DNA of 8,293 nt from an uncultured Enorma sp. (lineage in GTDB: Bacteria; Actinomycetota; Coriobacteriia; Coriobacteriales; Coriobacteriaceae), in the NCBI GenBank assembly GCA_905210055.1, contig CAJLVH010000078.1, positions 1-8,293 of the forward strand. Direction: 5' to 3'. Below, one piece after another: positions 1 through 6,215 of this stretch. Position 1 is the first letter of the stretch; each line of letters starts with the position of its first letter. The translations under genes and the position numbers were made by a program. The notes below the pieces were generated by a model. That model did not search any database. It was not told where the DNA came from and was given only the letters and a program-made list of their open reading frames with translations.

Positions 1-520
1 GGGTGTAGGGCGAGATGCCGCCCGTGGCGGCGTCGCCATCCTTCTGCGGCGGCGTGACCATGACGATGCGCTCGACGCCCGCGACCTTAGCCGGAATCGC
101 GTTCATGAGCACTGTCGAGGGATACTGTGCGCGCCCGCCGGGGATGTAGATGCCCGCCGCCCGAACGGGCGTCACCTTCACCCCGAGCAACGTGCCGTCC
201 GCGCGCGTGGTAAACCACGACTGCTCGAGCTCGCGCTCGTGAAACGCACGGATCTGGCGAGCCGCCTTCTCGAGCGCTGCCCGAAACGACGCATCGACCG
301 CGCCGAGTGCTCCTTCGAGCACCTCGGGTGAAAGGCGCAGGGACGCAAGCTCGACGCCATCGAAACGCGCGCTGTACTCCCGCAGTGCCTCATCGCCGCG
401 AGCGCGCACGTCCGTCACGATGTCGCGGGCGGAAGCGACGATCGCCTCGGGCAGCACCCCCTTGCGAATGAGCTGGGAGAGCTTGAGACGCTCGCCGGGC
501 TTGAGAACGATGGTTTTCAT
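1..520 (-). CDS. hisD: Histidinol dehydrogenase, N-terminal part (gene runs off the left edge)
   Basis: HisD oxidises L-histidinol in two NAD-dependent steps to L-histidine, the last reactions of histidine synthesis, in the cytoplasm. Reading the minus strand from 520 gives 173 codons without a stop. The protein begins MKTIVLKPGERLKLSQL and contains the family hallmark IYIPGGRAQYPSTVLMNAIP followed by KVAGVERIVMVTPP, the nucleotide-binding part near residue 130-160. The zinc and catalytic residues lie further downstream, outside the window. The ATG at 520 is preceded by GGGGAG (535-530), 9 bases upstream. That sequence sits in the loop of a small 5-bp stem (AGAGG/CCTCT, 538-534 with 528-524), which might modulate initiation. 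The gene points away from the nucleoside hydrolase gene and in the same direction as hisZG, two genes away. Only the end of the gene is unknown; the identity is firm. Confidence 0.93.
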   Translation of the reverse strand, partial: MKTIVLKPGERLKLSQLIRKGVLPEAIVASARDIVTDVRARGDEALREYSARFDGVELASLRLSPEVLEGALGAVDASFRAALEKAARQIRAFHERELEQSWFTTRADGTLLGVKVTPVRAAGIYIPGGRAQYPSTVLMNAIPAKVAGVERIVMVTPPQKDGDAATGGISPYT

Positions 521-569
521 GAGAGAGGTCTCCCCTCTTGTTCTTACGCATGATGGGGACGCGAGAGCT

Positions 570-597
570 CCCCTTCAGCTTGGACAGCCTGAAAGGG
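570..597 (-). other. Stem-loop in the hisD leader
   Basis: On the minus-strand RNA, CCCTTTCAG (597-589) pairs with CTGAAGGGG (578-570) around a 10-nt loop: nine consecutive pairs including one U-G wobble. On the plus strand the same position is a C-A mismatch, so the stem is better in the hisD transcript. No U-run follows, so it is not an ordinary terminator. There is no run of histidine codons beside it, so classic peptide-dependent his attenuation is not supported. Its role is unknown. Confidence 0.4.
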
Positions 598-640
598 CGC
601 ACAGCGAAACCGTACGCCCCAAGCAGCAATTCTCGGGTAA

Positions 641-657
641 ACTTTATCATGGTAAAG
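641..657 (-). promoter_or_regulatory. Candidate hisD promoter/operator, 17-bp motif shared with hisZG
   Basis: On the minus strand this reads CTTTACCATGATAAAGT. It contains an extended -10-like TGATAAAGT, with TTGTGC (669-664) 17 bases upstream as a weak -35. It is also a dyad, CTTT-N8-AAAG. The same element, differing only by four transitions, lies upstream of hisZG at 4427-4443. It is 121 bases from the hisD start, implying a leader of about 115 nt. On the opposite strand TATCAT (645-650) matches 5 of 6 bases of a -10 that could serve the divergent nucleoside hydrolase gene, but no good -35 accompanies it. Promoter function is inferred. Confidence 0.5.
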
Positions 658-718
658 CGTTCCGCACAAACGCAGCGCGCACCGCGCGGGGAGTCGTTAC
701 CAACCTGCAACGAGCGAT

Positions 719-751
719 GCGAGAGCTTCCGTCCTGGACGGAAACGCTCGC
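719..751 (+). other. Stem-loop just upstream of the nucleoside hydrolase ribosome binding site
   Basis: TTCCGTC (727-733) and GACGGAA (737-743) form a perfect 7-bp stem with a 3-nt loop. It is extended by GCGAG (719-723) with CTCGC (747-751) across a small internal loop. A competing outer pairing, CGAGCG (711-716) with CGCTCG (745-750), is also possible. It ends 9 bases before the Shine-Dalgarno sequence at 761-767. No U-run follows. It could be a leader RNA structure affecting translation, or a palindromic protein site. Confidence 0.4.
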
Positions 752-770
752 TCATACGACGGGAGGAATC

Positions 771-1733
771 ATGACGAAGCTCATCCTCGACCTCGATACG
801 GGCATCGACGACACCCTTGCCCTGCTCTACGCGCTCGCCTCGCCAGAGGCGGAGCTCATCGGCATCGCCGGCACCTTCGGCAACGTCTCCGTGGAGACGG
901 GCGTGGCGAACGACCTTGCCCTCCTTGAGCTCTTCGGCCGGCCAGACATCCCCGTCTTCGCCGGCATAGACCACCCGAGCTGGGCGGACTCATTTTCAGT
1001 CATGCCCGAAAGCAGGCGGTTCCACGGACGGAACGGCACGGGCGACGTCGAGATCCCCGCTCGCGCCCGTGCGCAGGCGCAGACACAGTCCGCAGTCGAT
1101 TTCATCGTCGACGCCGTGCGCGCGATGAGCCCAGAAGACCTTATCGTGATACCCACCGGAGCCTCGACGAACATCGCCGCAGCCCTCGAAGCGGCACCGG
1201 ATACCGTTGGACGCGCACGCATCGTCATGATGGGCGGCTCGCTCACGCAACCGGGCAACGTCACCCCCTTCGCCGAGGCGAACATCATGCAGGATCCGGA
1301 AGCATCGTCCAAGCTCTTCGCGGCAGGCGCCCAGATCACCATGATCGGCCTCGATGTGACCACGCAGGTGAAGCTCTCGCGCGAGCAGGCGGAGGCGTAC
1401 CGCGCGACCGGTACCGCCACGGGCACCTTCCTCTCCGACATGCTCGCCTACTACATCGACGTCACCGAGGAGGCGCACCCCACAGGCGTTCCCGGCTGCA
1501 ACCTGCATGACCCGCTCGCCGTGGCGGCCGCGCTCGACCCCTCGCTCATAGATACCTTCAGCTGCGACATCATGGTCGAGACCGAAGGAGCCGGACGCGG
1601 ACGCACCATCGGCGACCCTGCGCGCGTCACCTGCCCGAGCGGCCGCACTGAGGTCGCACTCGCCGTCGATGCGCAACGTTTCGTCGAGCGCTTCATGGAA
1701 CGCACGCTTGCCTTCGTGCGCCGCTGCCCGTAG
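771..1733 (+). CDS. Nucleoside hydrolase of the IUNH family (ribonucleoside N-ribohydrolase)
   Basis: The family hydrolyses the N-glycosidic bond of purine or pyrimidine nucleosides to free base plus ribose, in the cytoplasm. The 320-residue product has the usual family length. The calcium-binding N-terminal motif is DLDTGIDD (residues 7-14; D9, D13 and D14 are the expected ligands), with Thr where many homologues have Pro. The central segments IPTGASTNIAAAL and VMMGGSL...PFAEANIMQDPEAS line the ribose site. The C-terminal NLHDPLA supplies the catalytic His246 and calcium ligand Asp247. The ATG at 771 was chosen because GGGAGGA lies 3-9 bases upstream and homology begins at once; an in-frame extension back to 420 overlaps hisD and its promoter. 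It is followed after 50 bases by a ribokinase gene, giving a nucleoside-to-ribose-5-phosphate pathway. Substrate preference (inosine-uridine, pyrimidine or broad) cannot be read from the sequence. Confidence 0.92.
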   Translation: MTKLILDLDTGIDDTLALLYALASPEAELIGIAGTFGNVSVETGVANDLALLELFGRPDIPVFAGIDHPSWADSFSVMPESRRFHGRNGTGDVEIPARARAQAQTQSAVDFIVDAVRAMSPEDLIVIPTGASTNIAAALEAAPDTVGRARIVMMGGSLTQPGNVTPFAEANIMQDPEASSKLFAAGAQITMIGLDVTTQVKLSREQAEAYRATGTATGTFLSDMLAYYIDVTEEAHPTGVPGCNLHDPLAVAAALDPSLIDTFSCDIMVETEGAGRGRTIGDPARVTCPSGRTEVALAVDAQRFVERFMERTLAFVRRCP

Positions 1734-1783
1734 GCGCTCGCACCACCGGCACACGATCGATCAGCACGGGAGAAAGGACCGAC

Positions 1784-2689
1784 ATGCCGCGCGTCATCGT
1801 ATTCGGTAGCTTGAACATGGATCTCTCAATCGCCTGCGGTCGCATGCCGCACGCCGGTGAGACCATCAGCGGCTCCGGCTTCATCACTAACGCCGGCGGC
1901 AAGGGGGCGAACCAAGCGGTCGCCGCCGCGCGCCTGGGAGCGGAAACCTGCATGATCGGCGCGGTGGGAGCGGATGCCTTCGGCGACGAGCTCCGGCGCG
2001 GCCTGGAGGCCGCGGGCGTGGACACCGCAGAGCTGGCTACCGTCGAGGAAATGCCCACCGGTGTCGCCGTCATCATCCGCACCGACGGGGACAACCGGAT
2101 CGTCCTCGACCCCGGCGCGAACCATGTGCTTCGCATCGCGGATGTTGAAGCCGCCCTCGAACGGGTAGCGCAGCCGGGCGACATCTTCGTCACACAGCTC
2201 GAATGCGACGTCGAGACAACGTTCGCCGCGCTCGCCGCCGCGCACGAGCGGGGTCTGTATACCATCTTCAATCCCGCGCCGGCCTGCGAGATTCCACCAG
2301 AAACCTGGCGCAGCGTCGACTTGCTCTGCCTGAACGAGACGGAATGCGCCGCGATTTCGGGCATGTTGCCGGTCAACGAGGACACCGCGGCTGCCGCGTT
2401 CAAGCGCCTCGCTGCGCTGGGTGTGGGACGCGCCATCATCACGCGCGGCGAGGACGGCTCGAACGTCTACGACGCTGAGCTATCGGCGCACATCCCCTCC
2501 CTCGATGTCGAGGCGGTAGATACCACCGCTGCAGGCGATACGTATATCGGTGCCCTCGCCGCAGCGCTTGTGGCGGAAAAGCCGCTCCTCGATGCAGCCT
2601 CGTGGGCATCGGCCGCAGCGGCACTCGCCGTCACGCGCGTGGGCGCCCAGTGTTCGATTCCTAAGAAATGCGAGGTAGATGCGCTATAA
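1784..2689 (+). CDS. rbsK: Ribokinase (PfkB family)
   Basis: Ribokinase phosphorylates D-ribose with ATP to ribose 5-phosphate, which feeds the pentose phosphate pathway and PRPP synthesis. The 301-residue product has the expected length. It opens with VFGSLNMDL, whose Asp13 matches the ribose-binding Asp of the family. It then carries the sugar-binding GGKGANQA (residues 38-45) and, near the C terminus, the PfkB signature DTTAAGDT (246-253) with D252 as catalytic base. An NPAPA segment and LNETE (the N..E metal motif) lie in between, as in ribokinases rather than fructokinases. The ATG at 1784 has AGAAAGGA 5 bases upstream. It presumably forms an operon with the nucleoside hydrolase, phosphorylating the ribose released by that enzyme. 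Its last 6 bases overlap the end of the convergent hisZG gene, and no terminator is visible between them. Confidence 0.93.
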   Translation: MPRVIVFGSLNMDLSIACGRMPHAGETISGSGFITNAGGKGANQAVAAARLGAETCMIGAVGADAFGDELRRGLEAAGVDTAELATVEEMPTGVAVIIRTDGDNRIVLDPGANHVLRIADVEAALERVAQPGDIFVTQLECDVETTFAALAAAHERGLYTIFNPAPACEIPPETWRSVDLLCLNETECAAISGMLPVNEDTAAAAFKRLAALGVGRAIITRGEDGSNVYDAELSAHIPSLDVEAVDTTAAGDTYIGALAAALVAEKPLLDAASWASAAAALAVTRVGAQCSIPKKCEVDAL

Positions 2690-4378
2690 CGAGCGCGCCG
2701 CCTCCAACCGTGCGGCGAGCGCATGCAACCGCGCGTCGAGCCGGGCGCGGCCGGGGTTCGCGAAGAACCGTGCGGTGCACTCCATGATCTCGCCGGTGAT
2801 GACGAGGTCGTTCTCGCGGAGCGTCGTGCCCGTCGCCGTGATATCCACAATGCGGTCCGTCATGCCTACAATGGGGCCGAGCTCGATGTTGCCGTGGAGC
2901 GTCACGATGTCCGCCGTGATGCCGCGGCGCTCGTACCAAGCGCGCGCGATGCGTGGGTACTTCGTCGCCACGCGAAGCGTCCCGCGGCGGGCATAGGCTC
3001 GTTCGGCGAGGCCCTTACGACCGGCCGGTTCCGCCTCGATAAAGCGGCAGGCGCCGTAACCCATGTCGATGAGTTCAAGCAGGTTGAGATTTGCCTCGAT
3101 GAGGGAGTCGCGACCGCAAAAGCCGCAATCCGCACCGCCTGCGGCCACGAAGGCGGGGGCATCGGTGGCGCGCACGATCACGAACTCCACGTCGCCCACG
3201 AAATCGGTGGCGTCGGGCGCGCGCAAGTCGCGTCCGCGCACGATGAGGCGCCGTCCCGGGTCGACGAGCTCGGAGACATCGAAGCCCGCCGCCGCGAGCG
3301 CCTCCACGGTGCCGTCCTTGAGCGAACCCTTCGGCACGGCAATGCGAAGGGCTTCCTCCGCGGCGCGGACAACGGCGTGATCCGCGCTCGCCCCTTGCGC
3401 CATCCCACCGGCGTCGAGGGCGTCTTCAAGCCGCTCGAGCGAAAACGCGAAGCCCGCCGCTGGCACCTGGCAGACTCCCGGGAACGCACCCTCGAGCGCG
3501 GCGTCGTAGCGCCCGCCCGAACCCACGGGATCCGCCATGCCGCTCGCATACGCCTTGAACACGAGCCCGGTATAGTAATCGAACGAATTCATGATTGAGA
3601 AGTCGAACGAGAGCGACCCTTGAGCGCTATATGTCGCAAAGCGCTCGGCAAGCGCACGGAGCTCGTCGGTCTGGGGCTCAGCGATACCCGCCGCCGCAAG
3701 GAGCACATCCACGCGGTCAAGCGCGGCGACGCCCCCGTGCAGGCGCGGAAGCTCGGAAATGGCGCGCTGAAGACTCTCCGCAAGATTCGCCTCGGTGAGC
3801 CGGGCGTCGAGGTCCACGAAGTTGTTCGCATGGACGAGCTCGAGCACGTCGCGGGCGAGCGCCTCGTCCGCCGCACAGGCAAGCAGCTTCATAAACGGCC
3901 GCACGCTGCCCGCGACGATACGCCACGACGGCAGATCGAGCGCGCGCAGGGCATCAATCACGAGCTCGAGCATCTCGGCATCGCCCTCGACGCCGCCGAG
4001 GCCGATGAGCTCGAAGCCGAGCTGCGTGAACTGCCGCGCGGCGCCCACGTTGCGCGGTTGCGAGCGCACGAGCGGCGCCTCGTAGCGCAAGCGCAGCGGA
4101 AGCTCGGCATCGCGCAGGCGCGCAGCCACCAATCGTACGATGGGAAGGGTGTTATCGGAGCGCACCGTGAGCAAACGACCGTCGTCATCGAAGAGTTTGA
4201 ACGGCGTGTCCACCGCGCGCCCCGCGCCGGCGAGCGCACGCGGATCCTCGAGCAACGGCGTCTCGACGGGAAGGTAGCCACGGGCTTTGAAGCACGCTCG
4301 CACGCCGGCCGCGATCTCCTCGCGCACCTGCGCCTCTTCGGGCAGGATATCCCTGAACCCCCACGGTGTCGTGTTCAT
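2684..4378 (-). CDS. hisG: HisZ-HisG fusion: ATP phosphoribosyltransferase with its regulatory subunit in one chain
   Basis: HisG condenses ATP and PRPP to phosphoribosyl-ATP, committing to histidine synthesis. Short-form HisG normally needs a separate HisZ subunit, a histidyl-tRNA synthetase paralogue that carries histidine feedback control. Here both are in one 564-residue polypeptide. Residues 1 to about 322 are HisZ: it begins TPWGFRDILPEEA, has a class II synthetase motif-2-like RYEAPLVRSQP at 98-108, and GSGGRYDAAL at 286-295. A linker of about 20 residues rich in Ala and Gly follows. Residues 344-564 are short-form HisG, starting LRIAVPKGSLKDGT. They contain the complete HisG signature with E499, G505, D512 and TGTTL (516-520), the PRPP-binding loop. 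The frame is open throughout, so this is not two overlapping genes. The ATG at 4378 has GGAAGGGAA 6 bases upstream and matches the HisZ N terminus. The gene is separated from hisD by two plus-strand genes. Confidence 0.93.
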   Translation of the reverse strand: MNTTPWGFRDILPEEAQVREEIAAGVRACFKARGYLPVETPLLEDPRALAGAGRAVDTPFKLFDDDGRLLTVRSDNTLPIVRLVAARLRDAELPLRLRYEAPLVRSQPRNVGAARQFTQLGFELIGLGGVEGDAEMLELVIDALRALDLPSWRIVAGSVRPFMKLLACAADEALARDVLELVHANNFVDLDARLTEANLAESLQRAISELPRLHGGVAALDRVDVLLAAAGIAEPQTDELRALAERFATYSAQGSLSFDFSIMNSFDYYTGLVFKAYASGMADPVGSGGRYDAALEGAFPGVCQVPAAGFAFSLERLEDALDAGGMAQGASADHAVVRAAEEALRIAVPKGSLKDGTVEALAAAGFDVSELVDPGRRLIVRGRDLRAPDATDFVGDVEFVIVRATDAPAFVAAGGADCGFCGRDSLIEANLNLLELIDMGYGACRFIEAEPAGRKGLAERAYARRGTLRVATKYPRIARAWYERRGITADIVTLHGNIELGPIVGMTDRIVDITATGTTLRENDLVITGEIMECTARFFANPGRARLDARLHALAARLEAARSL

Positions 4379-4426
4379 GCGCCGTTCCCTTCCGCCAGAT
4401 GCGCCCGTCCAACATGCAGTCGCATT

Positions 4427-4443
4427 ACTTTACCACAGCAAAG
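4427..4443 (-). promoter_or_regulatory. Candidate hisZG promoter/operator, 17-bp motif shared with hisD
   Basis: On the minus strand this reads CTTTGCTGTGGTAAAGT, matching the element upstream of hisD at 13 of 17 positions with four transitions. It lies in a perfect inverted repeat TACTTT-N8-AAAGTA (4426-4445). TGGTAAAGT resembles an extended -10; no convincing -35 is present, and the nearest candidate TTTACG is 20 bases upstream. Transcription would start near 4420, about 42 nt before hisZG. The dyad covering a -10-like sequence suits a repressor site, but no regulator is identified. Confidence 0.5.
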
Positions 4444-4453
4444 TACCAGCTGC

Positions 4454-4490
4454 GTAAAGAAAGAGCCCCCGGCGCGTACCGAGGGCTCTT
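4454..4490 (-). terminator. Intrinsic terminator of the PTS operon
   Basis: In the minus-strand RNA, AAGAGCCCTCGG (4490-4479) pairs with CCGGGGGCTCTT (4472-4461): 12 pairs including one U-G wobble, with a 6-nt loop, followed by UCUUUA. On the plus strand the wobble becomes a C-A mismatch and no U-run follows, so it acts in the minus direction. It lies about 60 bases past the EIID stop and just upstream of the hisZG promoter, insulating the two. Confidence 0.85.
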
Positions 4491-4498
4491 GAGCTGCT

Positions 4499-4526
4499 GA
4501 GGTGGCATCGGCGCAGACGCCGCCTC
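4499..4526. other. GC-rich inverted repeat between the EIID gene and its terminator
   Basis: GAGGTGGC (4499-4506) and GCCGCCTC (4519-4526) match at 7 of 8 positions around a 12-base spacer, with an alternative inner stem GGCG/CGCC (4510-4521). It lies between the EIID stop and the terminator and has no U-run. It may protect the 3' end of the operon transcript, or be chance in GC-rich DNA. Confidence 0.25.
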
Positions 4527-4551
4527 ACGGGACGCCTGCGCGAAGAGGTCG

Positions 4552-5385
4552 CTACAGCATCGACCCGATCCAGCATGCGGCGATGCACACCACGATGGTG
4601 CCCACGAGCACGTACGTGGTCTTGATCTTCTTGCCCATGATCCAGTACATGAAGCCGAACACCGCGAGCTGCGGCAGACACGGCATGATCATGTCGAAGT
4701 AGTCGGAGACGGGCTGCGCGAAGTCGCCCGTGCCCACAGTGATCATCGACAGGTCGAGCGACACGTAGCTCGCGACCATACCGCCGATGGCGGCGAGGCC
4801 CACGACGCTCACCGCGTACGTGACCTTCTCCATGACGCCGCCCTTAGCGGCATCGGTGATGAACGTCGAGCCGTACTGATAGCCGAGCTTCAGGCCGAAC
4901 CAGCGGATCAAGAGGCCGGGGATGTTGAAGATGAGCAGCAGCAGGATGGCACCGATGGGGCTTCCCTGCTGTGCGAAGCCGATGGCGATGCCCGTGCCGA
5001 TCACGCGGAGCGTACCCGCGATGAGCGAGTCGCCGATGCCGGCGAGCGGGCCCATGAGCGAGGTCTTGACGGCCGTGATGGCGGAGTCGTCGAAGTCGTC
5101 GCTCGCGGCGTTCTCCTCCTCCATCGCGGCGTCGATGCCCATGAGCAGCGTGGAGAGCTGCGGGGTGATGGCCATGAAGTCGAGGGAGCGGGCGTAGGCG
5201 CGCTTCTGCTTCTCGCTGCCGGGCTCGTAAACCTTCTCGATCACCGGCACGATGCCGAACGAGTAGCCGATGTTCTGCTGCCGCTCGTAGTTCCACGAGC
5301 TATCGAGCATGCAGGAACGCCAGAACACCCGGCGAAGGTCGCGGTCGGTCAGCTTGCGCTCGGGCGCGGTCTTGATTTCGGACAT
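4552..5385 (-). CDS. PTS system mannose/fructose/sorbose-family EIID membrane component
   Basis: EIID is one of the two membrane proteins, with EIIC, that carry and release the sugar while EIIB phosphorylates it. The 277-residue product has the normal length. Its cytoplasmic N-terminal part reads LTDRDLRRVFWRSC...SSWNYERQQNIGYSF, the family hallmark. The conserved MGPLAGIGDSLIAGTLRVIG segment is near residues 110-130, and hydrophobic segments follow around 140-160, 190-210 and 255-275, the last at the C terminus. The ATG at 5385 has a perfect AAGGAGG 8 bases upstream. It is the last gene of the operon, 37 bases after EIIC, and is followed by a terminator. Which sugar is carried cannot be decided from the sequence. 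Confidence 0.93.
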   Translation of the reverse strand: MSEIKTAPERKLTDRDLRRVFWRSCMLDSSWNYERQQNIGYSFGIVPVIEKVYEPGSEKQKRAYARSLDFMAITPQLSTLLMGIDAAMEEENAASDDFDDSAITAVKTSLMGPLAGIGDSLIAGTLRVIGTGIAIGFAQQGSPIGAILLLLIFNIPGLLIRWFGLKLGYQYGSTFITDAAKGGVMEKVTYAVSVVGLAAIGGMVASYVSLDLSMITVGTGDFAQPVSDYFDMIMPCLPQLAVFGFMYWIMGKKIKTTYVLVGTIVVCIAACWIGSML

Positions 5386-5422
5386 GGCGAAAACCTCCTT
5401 TGCGGTCTTCTGCGGGCGGTGG

Positions 5423-6202
5423 TTAGAACTCGTTGTCGTCTTGCTCGGCCTCGGCCTGAACGGTCGAGAAGAGGCCGGTGTTGAAGACGAGCACGGCGGC
5501 GATCACCGCGGCGACGGCGGTGACGCCCACGACGTTCAGCCCACCGTACGCCACGAGCAGAAAGCCCATGAACAGGAAGCAGGCGAGCTTCTTCGACATG
5601 ATCATGCGGGCAAGCATCGCGAAACCGATGGCGGGGATGATGCCCATGGCGTAGTTCAGGCCGTCGGTGATGAACGCGGGGATCGAGTCGACGATGCCCT
5701 GGATGGCCTGCGTGCCAACAAAGAAGCCGGCGGCGCAGAACGCGGCCTGCGAAAGCACCTGGATAAGCACGAAGCCCCAGTGCATGAGGTCGATGCCGCG
5801 ACGGTTGCAGTCGAGCGCGTACTTGTCTGCCTTAGCCGCCATGATGGGGCCGACGACCGCCATGAGGAAGTTCGACCACATGGACATGAGCAGCGAAACC
5901 GGAACGGCGATGGCGACGGCCTCGGCGACGTCGGCGCCGGCGGCGATGACATAGGCGGTGCCGATCACGGAGCCGGAGGTCATGTCGGGCGGGTTGCTCG
6001 CGCCGATAGCCTGCGCGCCCAGGTACACGAGCTCGAGCGTGGCGCCCACCTGGCAGCCGATCGCCACATCGCCGAGCGCGACGCCCGTGAGCGTGCCGAG
6101 CACGAGCGGACGGTTGAACAGAGCGCTGTTGAAGCAGCTATTGCAGTAGCCGAATGCGGACACAAAGAAAATGAATACGGTTTGCATCATCAGGTTGTCC
6201 AT
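5423..6202 (-). CDS. PTS system mannose/fructose/sorbose-family EIIC membrane permease
   Basis: EIIC forms the membrane translocation path with EIID. The 259-residue protein is almost entirely hydrophobic, with many membrane segments and an acidic C-terminal tail (EAEQDDNEF). The family block FNRPLVLGTLTGVALGD is near residues 29-45. It is followed by GATLELVYLGAQAIGASNPP, with the Glu and the NPP typical of the substrate region, and then a GSVIGTAYVIAAG helix. The ATG at 6202 has GGGAGGAG 6 bases upstream. The first bases of that ribosome binding site directly follow the EIIB stop codon (TAGGGAGGAG), so the two genes are probably translationally coupled. Length and motifs look intact. Confidence 0.93.
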   Translation of the reverse strand: MDNLMMQTVFIFFVSAFGYCNSCFNSALFNRPLVLGTLTGVALGDVAIGCQVGATLELVYLGAQAIGASNPPDMTSGSVIGTAYVIAAGADVAEAVAIAVPVSLLMSMWSNFLMAVVGPIMAAKADKYALDCNRRGIDLMHWGFVLIQVLSQAAFCAAGFFVGTQAIQGIVDSIPAFITDGLNYAMGIIPAIGFAMLARMIMSKKLACFLFMGFLLVAYGGLNVVGVTAVAAVIAAVLVFNTGLFSTVQAEAEQDDNEF

Positions 6203-6215
6203 GGATTTCTCCTCC

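Noticed and set aside
521..660. Classical his-operon attenuator leader peptide before hisD
   Set aside because: No short frame with a run of His codons is present and the leader hairpin lacks a U-run.
420..770. N-terminal extension of the nucleoside hydrolase frame back to 420
   Set aside because: It overlaps hisD and the divergent promoter region, shows no family similarity, and the strong Shine-Dalgarno plus the homology start place initiation at 771.
521..2689. Mobile-element origin of the nucleoside hydrolase-ribokinase pair
   Set aside because: No transposase, terminal inverted repeats or target duplication are visible around the pair, and its base composition and codon use look like those of its neighbours.
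2723..3598. Long plus-strand open frame of 291 codons inside hisZG
   Set aside because: It is a shadow of the GC-rich hisZG codons: Arg/Ala/His-biased composition, no ribosome binding site, no recognisable domain.
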